Shown: positions 15,930-25,172 of the stretch, one piece after another | How positions within the stretch are numbered: the first letter of the stretch is position 1 | How the letters are laid out: the number at the start of each line of letters is the position of its first letter | Assembly: GCA_019745415.1 (NCBI GenBank) | Contig: JAIETF010000029.1 | Span: 1 to 58,110, forward strand | Length of the DNA stretch: 58,110 bases | DNA from: Candidatus Obscuribacterales bacterium | Lineage (GTDB): Bacteria; Cyanobacteriota; Vampirovibrionia; Obscuribacterales; Obscuribacteraceae | Reading direction: 5' to 3' | Translations under genes and position numbers: made by a program | The notes under the pieces: generated by a model | What the model was told of the DNA's origin: nothing | Seen by the model: the letters and a program-made list of their open reading frames with translations, nothing else | Databases searched by the model: none

Positions 15930-15946
15930 TACTATTTCATACAGTA
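15930..15946. repeat. Block-end palindrome, copy 3
   Basis: TACTA-TTTCATA-CAGTA, one arm mismatch and a 7-base spacer, preceded by CTTTTTCACTTTTTT. It lies 62 bp after the stop of the DnaC-like gene and about 150 bp before tldD. Confidence 0.85.
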
Positions 15947-16094
15947 TCTTACCTTGCCGGAAGAAGCAAGAAAGGAGCAAGCGCTGGCAAAATAGTCCAC
16001 GTAGCCAAGTGATCGCCGCCTATCTGAAAGCTGAAACTGATCTAAAATATTGTTTTACCGCTCTTATCCCCCTCAGCCAAAAGGTCAGCACAAT

Positions 16095-17645
16095 ATGGTC
16101 AGCGCAATCAACTCAGGCCCTGATGCAGCCAAACTCTTGCATAGTTCTCAAATGACACCCGAGAAAGAATTGCATGCAGCCTTTGGCATTACTTATGAGC
16201 AGTTGCAAAAGGTTATCGCCGAAGCAGCCCAAGGCACCGCAGGCAAACAGGGCTTCTGCGATATCTTCTTGCAAGCAGGCTCGGCCCATGCCATTACCCT
16301 CGACCAAGAAGTTATCAAAAACGCCTCCAGCGCACACGTCAATGGAGCCGGAGTGCGGGTAGTCGTTGGGGACAAGACCGGCTATTCGCACACCGACCAT
16401 GTCAATACAACCAACCTCAAGCGCTGCGCCACAATAGCTCGGGCCATTTGCGAACATGCCAGAGAAAATCATAATTTAGAGTTGAAAGAGAGCCGGGCAG
16501 AAAGCGCCCACCATAGTTGCGGTTACAGCGACAGAGGTGCTGACATCTTCAAGCCCCACAATCTATATGGCAGCGAAGAATCTCCTACAAACTGGGACCT
16601 GAAAGAAAAGATTGCCTTGCTGAAAAAAATGGACCGGATGGCGAGAGACTTCGACCCGCGTATAAGCAATGTAAGCGTCAGCTTGGCAGTAGAAGACTAT
16701 GTCATAATCATTGCCACTTCTCGTGGTGCTATTTTTGCCGACCGACGACCGCTGGTTCGTCTAAATATAGCCTGCCAAGCCGAAGAGAACGGCAAGAGAG
16801 AAAACGGCAGCTCAGGCGGCGGCGGACGCTTCGATTTCCGTACCCTTTTGGAAGAAGACTATTGGAGCGACCATGTTCTCATTGCCGCCCGCCAAGCCAT
16901 CGAATTATTGAGCGCCGAGCCTGCACCGGCGGGAGAAATGGATGTAGTCTTAGGTTCAGGCTGGCCCGGGGTTCTCATTCACGAAGCGGTGGGACATGGA
17001 CTGGAAGGCGATTTCAACCGCAAAGGCACGTCGGCTTTCAGCAACCTGATGGGCTCTTCTGTAGCATCCAAACTGGTCACAGTCATTGATGATGGTACCA
17101 TCGCCGAACGCCGAGGCTCGCTCAATATGGACGACGAGGGTACACCGACCGGGCGTACGGTCTTGATTGAAAACGGTAAGCTGACCGGCTATCTGCAAGA
17201 CAAGCAAAATGCCAGCTTGATGAAAGCTTCACTTACCGGCAACGGTCGCAGGCAAGACTATCGCTTTGCGCCAATTCCCCGCATGACAAACACTTATATG
17301 GCTGAAGGCACATCCAGCCCCGATGAAATTATAGCCTCGGTAAAGAAAGGCATTTACGCCACCACTTTTGGTGGCGGACAAGTAGACATCACCAATGGCG
17401 ACTTCACCTTCAGCGCTACCGGAGCTTATCTCATCGAAAACGGCAAAATCACAAAACCGATCAAAGGCGCCACTCTTATTGGCAATGGTCCGAAAGCTCT
17501 CCACAAAGTAGTCATGGTCGGCAATGATGTCGCCCTCGACAGAGGCATAGGCACTTGCGGCAAGGACGGACAAGGAGTGCCGGTGGGAGTGGGTATGCCT
17601 ACCATTCGCATCAATGGCATCACTGTCGGCGGCTCCAAAAACTAA
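16095..17645 (+). CDS. tldD: TldD metalloprotease subunit
   Basis: A 516-residue protein of the TldD/PmbA family, normal in length. It carries the zinc motif HEAVGHGLEGD (around residue 295), which marks TldD as the catalytic subunit of the TldD-TldE heterodimer, a cytosolic protease for unfolded or ribosomally made peptides (microcin B17 maturation, CcdA degradation in E. coli). Further family blocks are SFGGGQVDITNG-like TTFGGGQVDITNGDFTFSAT and GMPTIRINGITVGG at the end. ATG 16095 was chosen (AAAAGG 11 bases upstream); ATG 16152 is an alternative. pmbA follows after 44 bp. Confidence 0.92.
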   Translation: MVSAINSGPDAAKLLHSSQMTPEKELHAAFGITYEQLQKVIAEAAQGTAGKQGFCDIFLQAGSAHAITLDQEVIKNASSAHVNGAGVRVVVGDKTGYSHTDHVNTTNLKRCATIARAICEHARENHNLELKESRAESAHHSCGYSDRGADIFKPHNLYGSEESPTNWDLKEKIALLKKMDRMARDFDPRISNVSVSLAVEDYVIIIATSRGAIFADRRPLVRLNIACQAEENGKRENGSSGGGGRFDFRTLLEEDYWSDHVLIAARQAIELLSAEPAPAGEMDVVLGSGWPGVLIHEAVGHGLEGDFNRKGTSAFSNLMGSSVASKLVTVIDDGTIAERRGSLNMDDEGTPTGRTVLIENGKLTGYLQDKQNASLMKASLTGNGRRQDYRFAPIPRMTNTYMAEGTSSPDEIIASVKKGIYATTFGGGQVDITNGDFTFSATGAYLIENGKITKPIKGATLIGNGPKALHKVVMVGNDVALDRGIGTCGKDGQGVPVGVGMPTIRINGITVGGSKN

Positions 17646-17689
17646 TAGAAAGAGGCTTCAGAAACTCAAAGAAAGAGAAGGTATTTTTC

Positions 17690-19033
17690 ATGTCAGGCTC
17701 GGAAAAGTTAGAAGATATAGCCATTGCCGTCATCGAGAAAGCACGCCGCTATGGTGCAAGCGAAAGCGATGTAACCATCACCACCAGAAGTGCGGTGGAG
17801 ACGACGGTGCGACTGGGTGAGGTGGAAAAACTGGAAGGGGCGCAGATGCGCGGTCTACAGTTTCGAGCCCTCTGTGGTGCCAAAGGCACAAAAACTGCCA
17901 GCAGCTCGACAAGCGACTTGAGTCTAGAAGCACTCGACAAACTGATCAAAGAAACGATTGCCACAGCGGAAGCATCAGAAGAAGACCCTTTTGCCGGACT
18001 GCCGGAAAGAGAAGACCTCGCCCCGGAAAATCTGAGGCATAACTTCGCCCTCGATATTTTTGACCCAGAAGTCGAAAAAATTCCGGTGGAAAAGAAAATC
18101 AAGCTGGCGCTCGCCGCGGAAGAAGCAGCTAGAGAAGCCGATAAACGCATATCCAATTCAGACGGCGCCAGTTTTTCAGATAGTGCCGGAGTAATCGTGC
18201 ATGCTAATTCCCGAGGATTTCTTGGTAGTTACGAAGGCAGTCATGTGTCTATCTCGGTCGGCGTGGTAGCTAGCCAAGACGACGAAATGCAAACCGGAGG
18301 TTGGTGGGCGTCAAACCGCCGTTTCAGCAATCTGGAGGAAGCCGAGGCAGTCGGGCGAAAAGCCGCCGAGAGAGCCCTAAGACAGCTAGGCAGTCGCAAA
18401 GTCAAGTCGCAAGAAGTACCGGTGATCTTTGATCCGCTCATGGCTGGACGTCTACTGGCTCAATTTGTAGGTGCCGCCAGTGGTTCTCATATTTATCGCA
18501 AAAGCTCATTTTTGGTGGACAAGCTAGGTGAAGTGGTGGCCAGTAAGGGCGTAACTATCATCGACGATCCGCTGATGGCGGGCAAACTTGGTTCGCACCC
18601 TTTCGATTCGGAAGGACTGGCCTGCAAGAAACGCACCATCGTCGAAGAGGGCAAGTTGCTTACTTATCTATTGTCGAGCTATGCCGCCAGACGGCTGAAG
18701 ACAAAGCCAAACAGCGGCAGCCTCGGCAATCTATATTTGCAAGCCGGCGATAGCAGCCCGGAAGATATGATTAGTTCGATCAAAAATGGACTCTATCTCA
18801 CCAGCGTTTCCGGACCCGGCTTCAAAGTCATTACCGGAGACTATTCACTGGGAGCAAGCGGCATCTGGATAGAAAACGGCAAACTGGCCTATCCTGTCTC
18901 TGGCATTACTATTGCCAGTGATATGCTCTCTATGTTCAAGAACATCGAAGCAATAGGCAACGATCTAGAGTTTCGCTCGAGCACGGCCAGCCCGTCTATC
19001 AAGATAAACAAGATGACCGTTGCCGGTCAATAA
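17690..19033 (+). CDS. pmbA: TldE/PmbA protease subunit
   Basis: A 447-residue TldE/PmbA protein. It has the same fold landmarks as TldD but no HExxxH motif, as expected for the non-catalytic partner. Blocks such as GAASGSHIYRKSSFLVDKLG and ASGIWIENGKLAYPVSGITI are typical. ATG 17690 is preceded by GAGAAGGTATTTTTC. The stop TAA is immediately followed by the ATG of the TPR gene at 19034, so the three genes form one operon. The pair acts in the cytosol on peptides or partially unfolded proteins. Confidence 0.92.
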   Translation: MSGSEKLEDIAIAVIEKARRYGASESDVTITTRSAVETTVRLGEVEKLEGAQMRGLQFRALCGAKGTKTASSSTSDLSLEALDKLIKETIATAEASEEDPFAGLPEREDLAPENLRHNFALDIFDPEVEKIPVEKKIKLALAAEEAAREADKRISNSDGASFSDSAGVIVHANSRGFLGSYEGSHVSISVGVVASQDDEMQTGGWWASNRRFSNLEEAEAVGRKAAERALRQLGSRKVKSQEVPVIFDPLMAGRLLAQFVGAASGSHIYRKSSFLVDKLGEVVASKGVTIIDDPLMAGKLGSHPFDSEGLACKKRTIVEEGKLLTYLLSSYAARRLKTKPNSGSLGNLYLQAGDSSPEDMISSIKNGLYLTSVSGPGFKVITGDYSLGASGIWIENGKLAYPVSGITIASDMLSMFKNIEAIGNDLEFRSSTASPSIKINKMTVAGQ

Positions 19034-20953
19034 ATGCAAGGGCTGACCAAGAGACTTAGTCTTATTCTTGCGCTCACCTTTCTTATGGTTGAGCCAAGCC
19101 GGATATCGGCTCAAAACGAGAGTACGCCCAAAGCAAAAATACCAAGCGAAAGCCGCAAAAAACCGGCCTACGATCAAGAAACAAGCAAGCAGCAGCCCGA
19201 ACTAGCTTCTTTAGCCAGACAACTAATCAAAGCCCACAAAAGCAGTGAAGCCTTATACCTTCTTGATGACAAGATCAAGAAACTGGAATCCTCTCCAAGC
19301 CTCGATATAGGAACAGGAGACTGGATGAGTGATCCATCCGGACATCCTCTGGCATTTAGAACAACCACCAAGAAAGAACGCCTCGACATTGTTCTAGCCG
19401 ACTTTTACAACCTGAAGGGCATGGCCCATTTCAACCTGAAAGAGCTAGATAAAGCCATTGCCAGCTTCGATCGCTCCCTCAATCACAATCCCTATCATCT
19501 GCAATCTATTCACAATAAAGGCGTAGCTCTTGCCAAACTCGGCAAGTTTGATCAAGCGCTCTCATGCATGAACGAAGTGATTAAATACAACAAAAGGTCG
19601 GAAGACTCATACCGCACTAGAGCCGAAATTTATCGAGTCAAGAAGCAATTCGACAAAGAACAAGCAGACCTAGAGGACTATCACAAATATAAACGTCTGA
19701 ACATCAAAGAAGAGATCAATCTCACTCTTCTCAGCAAACTTGAATATGTTTTTCAAAAGCTGATCAGGCTCAAAGCGCTCAATGCCGAGCAACAAATTGC
19801 CTTAGCGATAATCGACTATGAAAATCTTCGCTTGAGCGAAAGCGAAGCGAGATTGAAAAAAGTTACCAGTCAATTTCCTGGCGACGCTTCAGGACATGTG
19901 GCCTACGCGGTCCTGCTCAACTGGCTAAAGAGACCAGTTGATACCATTAGAGAATGCGACCAAGCACTGAAAATCAACCAGGCCTTGCCGGTAGCCTATT
20001 TTTTGAGAGCCAAAGCCAAAATTTCCACAAACGATCTAAATGGCGCAATCAGCGACTACACAAGCTTTCTAGACCAAGACAAGAAAGACATCGGGCTAAG
20101 AATCAATGCCTACACAAACAGATCGGCCTGCCTTGCCAAAGCAGGCCGGTACAACGAAGCAATCGACGATTGTAATCGAGCCCTCAGCCTCAATCCCATT
20201 GCCACTACAAAAGCGACTTTGCTAAGCAATCGAGGTCATTGCCGCGAAAAGCTTGGCAGCAAAGCAGAGGCGATAAAAGATTACGATCTTGCTCTTTCGC
20301 TGAATCCGAATGATGCCACCGCCTCGGTCAATAGAGGTAAATTGATGCTCTCTATGGGCGAATACGAACAAGCCATGGTAGACCTGCAAGCAAATAGAGG
20401 GCAGCAAACACTCAGCCCGGTCAAGGCCACCAAAACAAGCGAAATAACCAACATGGTGGACCATTACACCAAATTACTAAAACTCTTTCCTGACTCAAAG
20501 GAAGGTCTGTACAATAGAGGACTGCTCTATCTCACACTAAATCAGCCCCTTGAAGCCGCTCAAGATTTCAATAGAGTGCTGAAATTGAGCCCCAAGGCCA
20601 ACCTGACTTCAGACTATGCCGTCGCCTTTGCCGCCCTAGCCCTAAAGCTACAAAAACAGAACCAAGAAGCGCAAAACCTGCTTGCTCAGTACCAGAGTAA
20701 AGAGAGAGAGGAAGCCATGCCGCCCGAGTTGCTGCTCTTCTTTGACAGTAGCAAGATGAAGAGCAATATCAGGAAAGTACCAGAAGGTCTTTCACTAGCA
20801 AGAAAAACTAGATTGATGACTATTCTTGGTCTCAATGCCTACGCCCAAGGGGACAAGACTTTGGCACGAGAGTTTCTTTACGCAGTCAAGAATAATGGTG
20901 AAACAGATACCGATGAATATCAGCTGGCTCTAGCATTTTGCCAGAAACTGTAA
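19034..20953 (+). CDS. Exported TPR-repeat protein
   Basis: A 639-residue protein with an N-terminal signal peptide (hydrophobic stretch LSLILALTFLMVEPSRISAQ) and then many TPR units, for example FYNLKGMAHFNLKELDKAIA near 125, two units around 350-385, SNRGHCREKLGSKAEAIKDY near 400 and LYNRGLLYLTLNQPLEAAQD near 495. TPRs mediate protein-protein contacts, here probably in the periplasm. It directly abuts pmbA (no gap), so it depends on that transcript and ribosome re-initiation. AT-richer than the orphan blocks. Partner unknown. Confidence 0.85.
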   Translation: MQGLTKRLSLILALTFLMVEPSRISAQNESTPKAKIPSESRKKPAYDQETSKQQPELASLARQLIKAHKSSEALYLLDDKIKKLESSPSLDIGTGDWMSDPSGHPLAFRTTTKKERLDIVLADFYNLKGMAHFNLKELDKAIASFDRSLNHNPYHLQSIHNKGVALAKLGKFDQALSCMNEVIKYNKRSEDSYRTRAEIYRVKKQFDKEQADLEDYHKYKRLNIKEEINLTLLSKLEYVFQKLIRLKALNAEQQIALAIIDYENLRLSESEARLKKVTSQFPGDASGHVAYAVLLNWLKRPVDTIRECDQALKINQALPVAYFLRAKAKISTNDLNGAISDYTSFLDQDKKDIGLRINAYTNRSACLAKAGRYNEAIDDCNRALSLNPIATTKATLLSNRGHCREKLGSKAEAIKDYDLALSLNPNDATASVNRGKLMLSMGEYEQAMVDLQANRGQQTLSPVKATKTSEITNMVDHYTKLLKLFPDSKEGLYNRGLLYLTLNQPLEAAQDFNRVLKLSPKANLTSDYAVAFAALALKLQKQNQEAQNLLAQYQSKEREEAMPPELLLFFDSSKMKSNIRKVPEGLSLARKTRLMTILGLNAYAQGDKTLAREFLYAVKNNGETDTDEYQLALAFCQKL

Positions 20954-21000
20954 GACCAAGAAATTGAAACTGAAAAACAAGCCTCTTGACAACTTGAAGG

Positions 21001-21042
21001 AAAAAAAAGAAGAGAGAGCAGGAATCAATTCCGGCTCTCTCT
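21001..21042 (-). terminator. Terminator of the metallophosphatase gene
   Basis: AGAGAGAGC (21011-21019) pairs with GCTCTCTCT (21034-21042), with an inner GGAAT/ATTCC stem. On the minus strand eight T follow (complement of A 21001-21008). It also lies just past the convergent TPR gene. Confidence 0.8.
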
Positions 21043-21054
21043 AACAAGACAGAT

Positions 21055-22503
21055 TCAACGACGCTTGGTCAACTCAAAACGATCGATCTCGGCGCCGGCC
21101 AGGTTAAGCTGACGACAAACCAGTTTACCCGGCTCAAAATCGATAACCGTGTAGGTGTTTTCCTGCCAGTTCAGCTTCTTGGTGAACTGCGAAGCTGTCG
21201 GTAGATGCTTGGCGTCAACCAAGGTACCGCCGGCGCCGCTGACCACATAGATAACACCGCCCGGTCTATCTTCATTGCTAACGCCCTTGTCGCTAAAGCC
21301 TTTATCGAGCTCGATCCGCCCGGGAACTTGCCCATCGGGGCGCATCACCGCACAGCCGCGAGAATCTTTCTTCGCCGGTGTAAACCGCAGAGGATACGTC
21401 CTTTCGTAGAGATGGCTATGCCCACTGAAGACTAGATCGCAACCCCCCTCTTCCAGCAGATCGCAGATGAGCCGCATGCGCTGCTCGATCTTATACTTGC
21501 TGTCAGAATTGAAAGGCGGTTGATGGAAAGAGACGATGCGAAAGTCGGCATCGGCACCGGCAGCAAGAGCCCCAGCCAACCATGCCCGCAGCCCCTCGTT
21601 GCTCCAGTCCATATGCCGATTGGCATCGAGCACAATAAAGTGCACCATACCAAAGCGAAAATGGAAACTGGAGCCATCTAGAGCCGAGTTACCGTACATG
21701 GCAGTCAGTTTCTTGCGGTTGCGCCCTCTCTTGTACAAAGTCTCTTTCAAACCCGGTAGGCTTGGTCCGCTCAAAGGCTGAGACCAGAAAAGATAATATG
21801 CGAAAGCGTCTGGAAACTTCTTCCAGTCCAGTTCCTCCGGCTGTCGCGGCGTGCCCAAATCGTGGTTGCCTGCGGCAGCTACGCTGGGCACCTGGCACAG
21901 CAATGCGGCACCTGAAGTCGCTTCAGGCTGAGCATTAAAGACCGGGAAGAAATGCTTCTGATACTCGCTGAAACGCCCTCGATCGTAGACCAAGTCGCCA
22001 GGAAAGAGCACCAGATTTGGTGCCGACTGCAAAAGCTTAGCAGCCGTAGCCAAAGACCCAGGTGAGCCGTCGCCAATATCGCCGACCACAGCCAAACGCC
22101 AACTCTGAGCAGGGGCAGGAGGGGCGCGTCCGTTCTCGGCGAAGACGACTTTACCTTTGTGTAAAACTTCGTAGCGGAACGGAGCACCGGCGGGACAGCT
22201 GTTGTCGTTCAGCAAAAAGCGATAACGATAGTGGTCTGGCTGCCCGTGCACCTTAACCAGGTCTCTGGCTAGAAGCACAGCCACCTGATTGCGTGCCAAG
22301 CCACCGCCCTTAGCACCAGAGAAACTCCAGCGCAAATCCAGATCGCCCCAGAGACTATGAAAAACCACTTCTAGGCTTTGCTTAAGCAGGTGAAAGTGCT
22401 GACCCAGCTGCAAGTAAGGAGAGACAAGAAATACTCTTGCCTCCTTCTCTTTGCCAGCTTTTGCCGGAGCTTCCTTTCGCCCGAATTTTGATACTGTCGT
22501 CAT
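21055..22503 (-). CDS. Purple-acid-phosphatase-like metallophosphoesterase
   Basis: A 482-residue metallophosphoesterase. The five metal-binding blocks are in order: VVGDIGDG (~140), FPGDLVYDRG (~173), AAGNHDLG (~213), VSFHQPPF (~331) and FSGHSHLYERTYP (~364-376). The Asn-His-Asp and GHSHLYER pattern is that of purple-acid-phosphatase-type enzymes, which hydrolyse phosphomonoesters. About 115 residues precede the catalytic domain, probably a beta-sandwich. No signal peptide is visible, which is odd for this family. The start at 22503 follows CTTTTCCTTTT-rich DNA with AAGGAAAAG nearby. Cotranscribed after the membrane protein at 22585-23130 across a terminator. Confidence 0.88.
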   Translation of the reverse strand: MTTVSKFGRKEAPAKAGKEKEARVFLVSPYLQLGQHFHLLKQSLEVVFHSLWGDLDLRWSFSGAKGGGLARNQVAVLLARDLVKVHGQPDHYRYRFLLNDNSCPAGAPFRYEVLHKGKVVFAENGRAPPAPAQSWRLAVVGDIGDGSPGSLATAAKLLQSAPNLVLFPGDLVYDRGRFSEYQKHFFPVFNAQPEATSGAALLCQVPSVAAAGNHDLGTPRQPEELDWKKFPDAFAYYLFWSQPLSGPSLPGLKETLYKRGRNRKKLTAMYGNSALDGSSFHFRFGMVHFIVLDANRHMDWSNEGLRAWLAGALAAGADADFRIVSFHQPPFNSDSKYKIEQRMRLICDLLEEGGCDLVFSGHSHLYERTYPLRFTPAKKDSRGCAVMRPDGQVPGRIELDKGFSDKGVSNEDRPGGVIYVVSGAGGTLVDAKHLPTASQFTKKLNWQENTYTVIDFEPGKLVCRQLNLAGAEIDRFELTKRR

Positions 22504-22534
22504 ATACTTTTCCTTTTCTTGACCGACAAATCTT

Positions 22535-22546
22535 CAGGCATTAGTA
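22535..22546. repeat. Half-site of block-end palindrome
   Basis: A TTAGTA half-site (minus TACTAA) sits directly behind the T tract of the terminator at 22552-22574, as in full copies, but the second arm is absent. It may be a degenerate copy or chance. Confidence 0.3.
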
Positions 22547-22574
22547 AAAAAGGCAGCCACTCAAGGCGGCTGCC
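22547..22574 (-). terminator. Terminator after the holin-like membrane gene
   Basis: GGCAGCC (22552-22558) pairs with GGCTGCC (22568-22574); on the minus strand TTTTTT follows. It separates the membrane protein gene from the metallophosphatase gene. Confidence 0.8.
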
Positions 22575-22584
22575 GCTCAAGCAG

Positions 22585-23130
22585 TTACTTCTCTTCCGAG
22601 GAAGACTGGTCGGGCTTCTTGCCGGCGCTCGAATCGGCACCGGAGCCGGAAGCGTCGTCATCGTCCTTCTGTTGCTTTTGCGCCCGCTCCTGCTCTTCTT
22701 TAAGCTGGATCTGGCGCAGCTGACGGGCCTTACCGAGCAGGGCGGCACCGATGAAAATGCCGAAGGCCAGCGCCAATGCCAGGTCGATCAGCAAAGTGAT
22801 GAGACCGGCGCCGAAGGCGGCACCGAAAGTCTTGACCACCAGTACATTGGGCACGAGCGATGCCACTGCCATCAGTGTCACCGCCGGCAGCAAGAAGAAA
22901 CTCACCAGCGCGATCATGAACCCGACGAAACCGCCGATGGCGCGGCTGACCAGATTGCGCACCCATGAGAGCGCGACACCAAGTACGGCAAAGACCGAGG
23001 CGACGACGAAAGCGTTTTCCACGCCGGGAGCAAGCAAGATGTTGTCGAAAGCTGGGAAGACCAGGCCGACAGCGAAGGTGAGGGCAAGGACGCGGAATGC
23101 GAAGAAGATGATGTTCAATACGTGGGACAT
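22585..23130 (-). CDS. Four-TM membrane protein, YvlD/phage-holin-4-like
   Basis: A 181-residue protein with about four hydrophobic segments (residues 3-25, 38-58, 65-95 and 100-130) followed by a charged, Ser/Asp/Lys-rich cytosolic tail (EEQERAQKQQKDDDD...). The spacing and the phrase ASLVPNVLVVKTFGAAFGAG recall the YvlD / phage-holin-family-4 membrane proteins, whose function is poorly known. The ribosome site is TGGAGAGCCTAAA before ATG 23130. The nucleotide composition is GC-rich, as in the orphan blocks. Family match is tentative. Confidence 0.6.
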   Translation of the reverse strand: MSHVLNIIFFAFRVLALTFAVGLVFPAFDNILLAPGVENAFVVASVFAVLGVALSWVRNLVSRAIGGFVGFMIALVSFFLLPAVTLMAVASLVPNVLVVKTFGAAFGAGLITLLIDLALALAFGIFIGAALLGKARQLRQIQLKEEQERAQKQQKDDDDASGSGADSSAGKKPDQSSSEEK

Positions 23131-23466
23131 TTTAGGCTCTCCAAATTTATTGAGAGATTAGACCGACAGAAATTTATTTCCTGCTCTTTATCGGTCGAAA
23201 GCCGCAATCGAAAATAGACCAAGACCAAGTCGGAAAGACAGATAGTCTTCTCTCAAGTGCGGAGATGGCACGACTTGTGGGTTGGTACGATTAGGCTCAA
23301 GAAAAACAGGAAAACTAAATACAACTTTTTCTAGAAGATAAGAGTAAGAAGAAACAAGTAAGAAAAGCGCTTTGGGCTTTGATTCAGCTAAGTTTTCTTA
23401 AACCATTAGGGCTGGCGATTGTCAGGGGGCACTAGCTTCCGCGAGCCATTGACAGCCGCATATACA
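23131..23466. other. Intergenic region with no feature assigned
   Basis: About 336 AT-rich bases between two leftward genes. GACCGA (23160-23165) and TCGGTC near 23190 form a loose inverted repeat close to the start of 23130, a possible operator. Nothing else seen. Confidence 0.35.
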
Positions 23467-24642
23467 TCAGACACCCACTCCGCCTTGCTCTAGAAGCAAC
23501 ATAGACACCGGCCGCACCCAGTTGCGCATGTCGTCGATCTCGTCTTCCCTTCCCTGGCTAAGCAAATAGTGCTCAAAGACAGCAAGCAATCCCTTCACGT
23601 GCGGATGGGTAGGGAAGTCGCGGGCGGCATCATAAACCACTTCCAAAATTGCACCGGCCATTTTGGTAGATTCAGCACTTTCTTGCTTGAGCAAAAGCTC
23701 TATCAGCCTGGTAAAAGCAGCAAAGCTATAACCCGCCGGAGGTCTGCCGAGCGGTCTAAAAAGGCCGCTATTGCTGTCGGCTAAAGATGGTCCGGCAAAA
23801 AACAGCAAACTCTCGCGCAAAGCGCTGAGCCACTTGAATGCTTGTTCATTCTCGCCCAATTCCAAAGCGACTATTGCCATATGCAACCGTATATGCAGCT
23901 CTAGACTGCAATAGCTCTCCTTCATGATAGCCGCTGGCAGCTTTTGCTGAGCAAGGGCATCGAGCGCTTTTTGCAACTTCTCTCTGGCGGCCGGATAGTC
24001 ACCAAAGGCAATATCAATTTCGGCTAAATTAACTAGCGGAAAGGCCTGCCCGGCGCTCTCCTTCACAGGCAAGGCAGTCCAGATTTCCAAAGCTTTCTGG
24101 GCCGCCTCATGCGCTTCATTCAACTCCATTTGCCGCAGATGAGCAAAAGAGAGATTATTGACATACACCGCGGCCAAACTGCTTTTGGCCAGTCGCTTAT
24201 CTTTGCTGATCGCCTTGATCAAGTCACCGTAAATGAGCTCTGCTTCGGCAAATTGTCCAGTGCTGAGTTTAATTACAGCTAAATTGGAAACGGCAGAGGT
24301 ATAACTCCAATCAAGACGAAATTTAAGCTTTCTGTAGAACTCAGTGGTCGTCTTTAGCATGCGCTCGGCTTCTACCAGTTCACCCTTGCGCATCTTCTGA
24401 GCTGAAAGGTAAACAATCGGCACAAAAACCAAATAACCGGAAAATGCGTAAATGCAAGCGAAGAGCAAGAAGCAGGAAGCGGCAAACGAAAAAACACTAC
24501 CGTTTAGTGCGCTATAGAAAACAGCCGAGCCCGCGACCAAACAACAAAAGAGTGTGTAGACCCAAAAGACAGCAGACAGAATCCACTGTCTGTCTTGCTT
24601 TTGCCGACCGGCCAAGACAGGATAGTCGGTAGGTTCGGTCAT
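23467..24642 (-). CDS. TPR-repeat membrane protein
   Basis: A 391-residue protein. Two hydrophobic segments near residues 22-45 and 49-78 anchor it, followed by TPR-like helix pairs in the long soluble part (SNLAVIKLSTGQFAEAELIY, YVNNLSFAHLRQMELNEAHE, FPLVNLAEIDIAFGDYPAAR). It resembles in design the protein at 38168-39301 (N-terminal membrane hairpin plus kinesin-light-chain-type TPRs), so the two are likely members of one paralogous family of this genome. The soluble domain probably faces the cytosol. Partner unknown. Confidence 0.8.
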   Translation of the reverse strand: MTEPTDYPVLAGRQKQDRQWILSAVFWVYTLFCCLVAGSAVFYSALNGSVFSFAASCFLLFACIYAFSGYLVFVPIVYLSAQKMRKGELVEAERMLKTTTEFYRKLKFRLDWSYTSAVSNLAVIKLSTGQFAEAELIYGDLIKAISKDKRLAKSSLAAVYVNNLSFAHLRQMELNEAHEAAQKALEIWTALPVKESAGQAFPLVNLAEIDIAFGDYPAAREKLQKALDALAQQKLPAAIMKESYCSLELHIRLHMAIVALELGENEQAFKWLSALRESLLFFAGPSLADSNSGLFRPLGRPPAGYSFAAFTRLIELLLKQESAESTKMAGAILEVVYDAARDFPTHPHVKGLLAVFEHYLLSQGREDEIDDMRNWVRPVSMLLLEQGGVGV

Positions 24643-24915
24643 TTTCTCTCCAGCTTCTTGATGAATTTACCCGGCGCAGGCATCCGGCTTTTGATCTTAA
24701 ACCCAGTTAGGGCAAATGGCTATCGCCGCCCGACTGTGCATAGCTTCGCCAAGTTTGCAGTTTTGATCTGCAGTTTTGATATTGCTAATCCTCCCCCCTC
24801 TTACAATAGCCGCTTCAAATAGGCGAGTATGGGTCAAATACCCTATTTTTCCTTCGGACTAAAGAAACACCCAAGCAACCAACGACTCAGTCAAGACTTC
24901 TCAAAGGAACCAGCC

Positions 24916-25161
24916 ATGGACGGACTGTTCCCCTTCATCATCATCTTCATTCTCAACTGCCTACTCATGGGCTTCGGTGGTTTCATGTACCTCGGAAGGG
25001 GTCTGAGCAATCGCCCGAAGTCAGGTCGCAACATTCTCATCGTGACCGTAGCCATGGGTCTGATTGGATCGAGCCTTCTGGTCGGCGCCATGGGTCTGGC
25101 CGCCAGCGCCTTGGCTGCCGCCGTGGTCATCGGTGTTCTGTCGAAGACCTTTTTCAAGTAA
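24916..25161 (+). CDS. Small membrane protein
   Basis: An 81-residue protein. ATG 24916 has the ribosome site AAAGGAACCAGCC. Hydrophobic segments at about 5-27 and 41-76 (the latter perhaps two helices with AMGLAASALAAAVVIGVL) leave only a short basic loop (RGLSNRPKSGR). First gene of a two-gene block; the next gene begins 11 bases after its stop. No family recognised. Confidence 0.7.
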   Translation: MDGLFPFIIIFILNCLLMGFGGFMYLGRGLSNRPKSGRNILIVTVAMGLIGSSLLVGAMGLAASALAAAVVIGVLSKTFFK

Positions 25162-25172
25162 GGAACTCATCA

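Noticed and set aside
15921..15946. Phage lambda attachment-core similarity (poly-T followed by ATACTA-like sequence)
   Set aside because: The resemblance is short and in AT-rich DNA. No integrase gene is seen, so a lambda-type att site is not claimed; only the general recombinase-core geometry is kept as a hypothesis.
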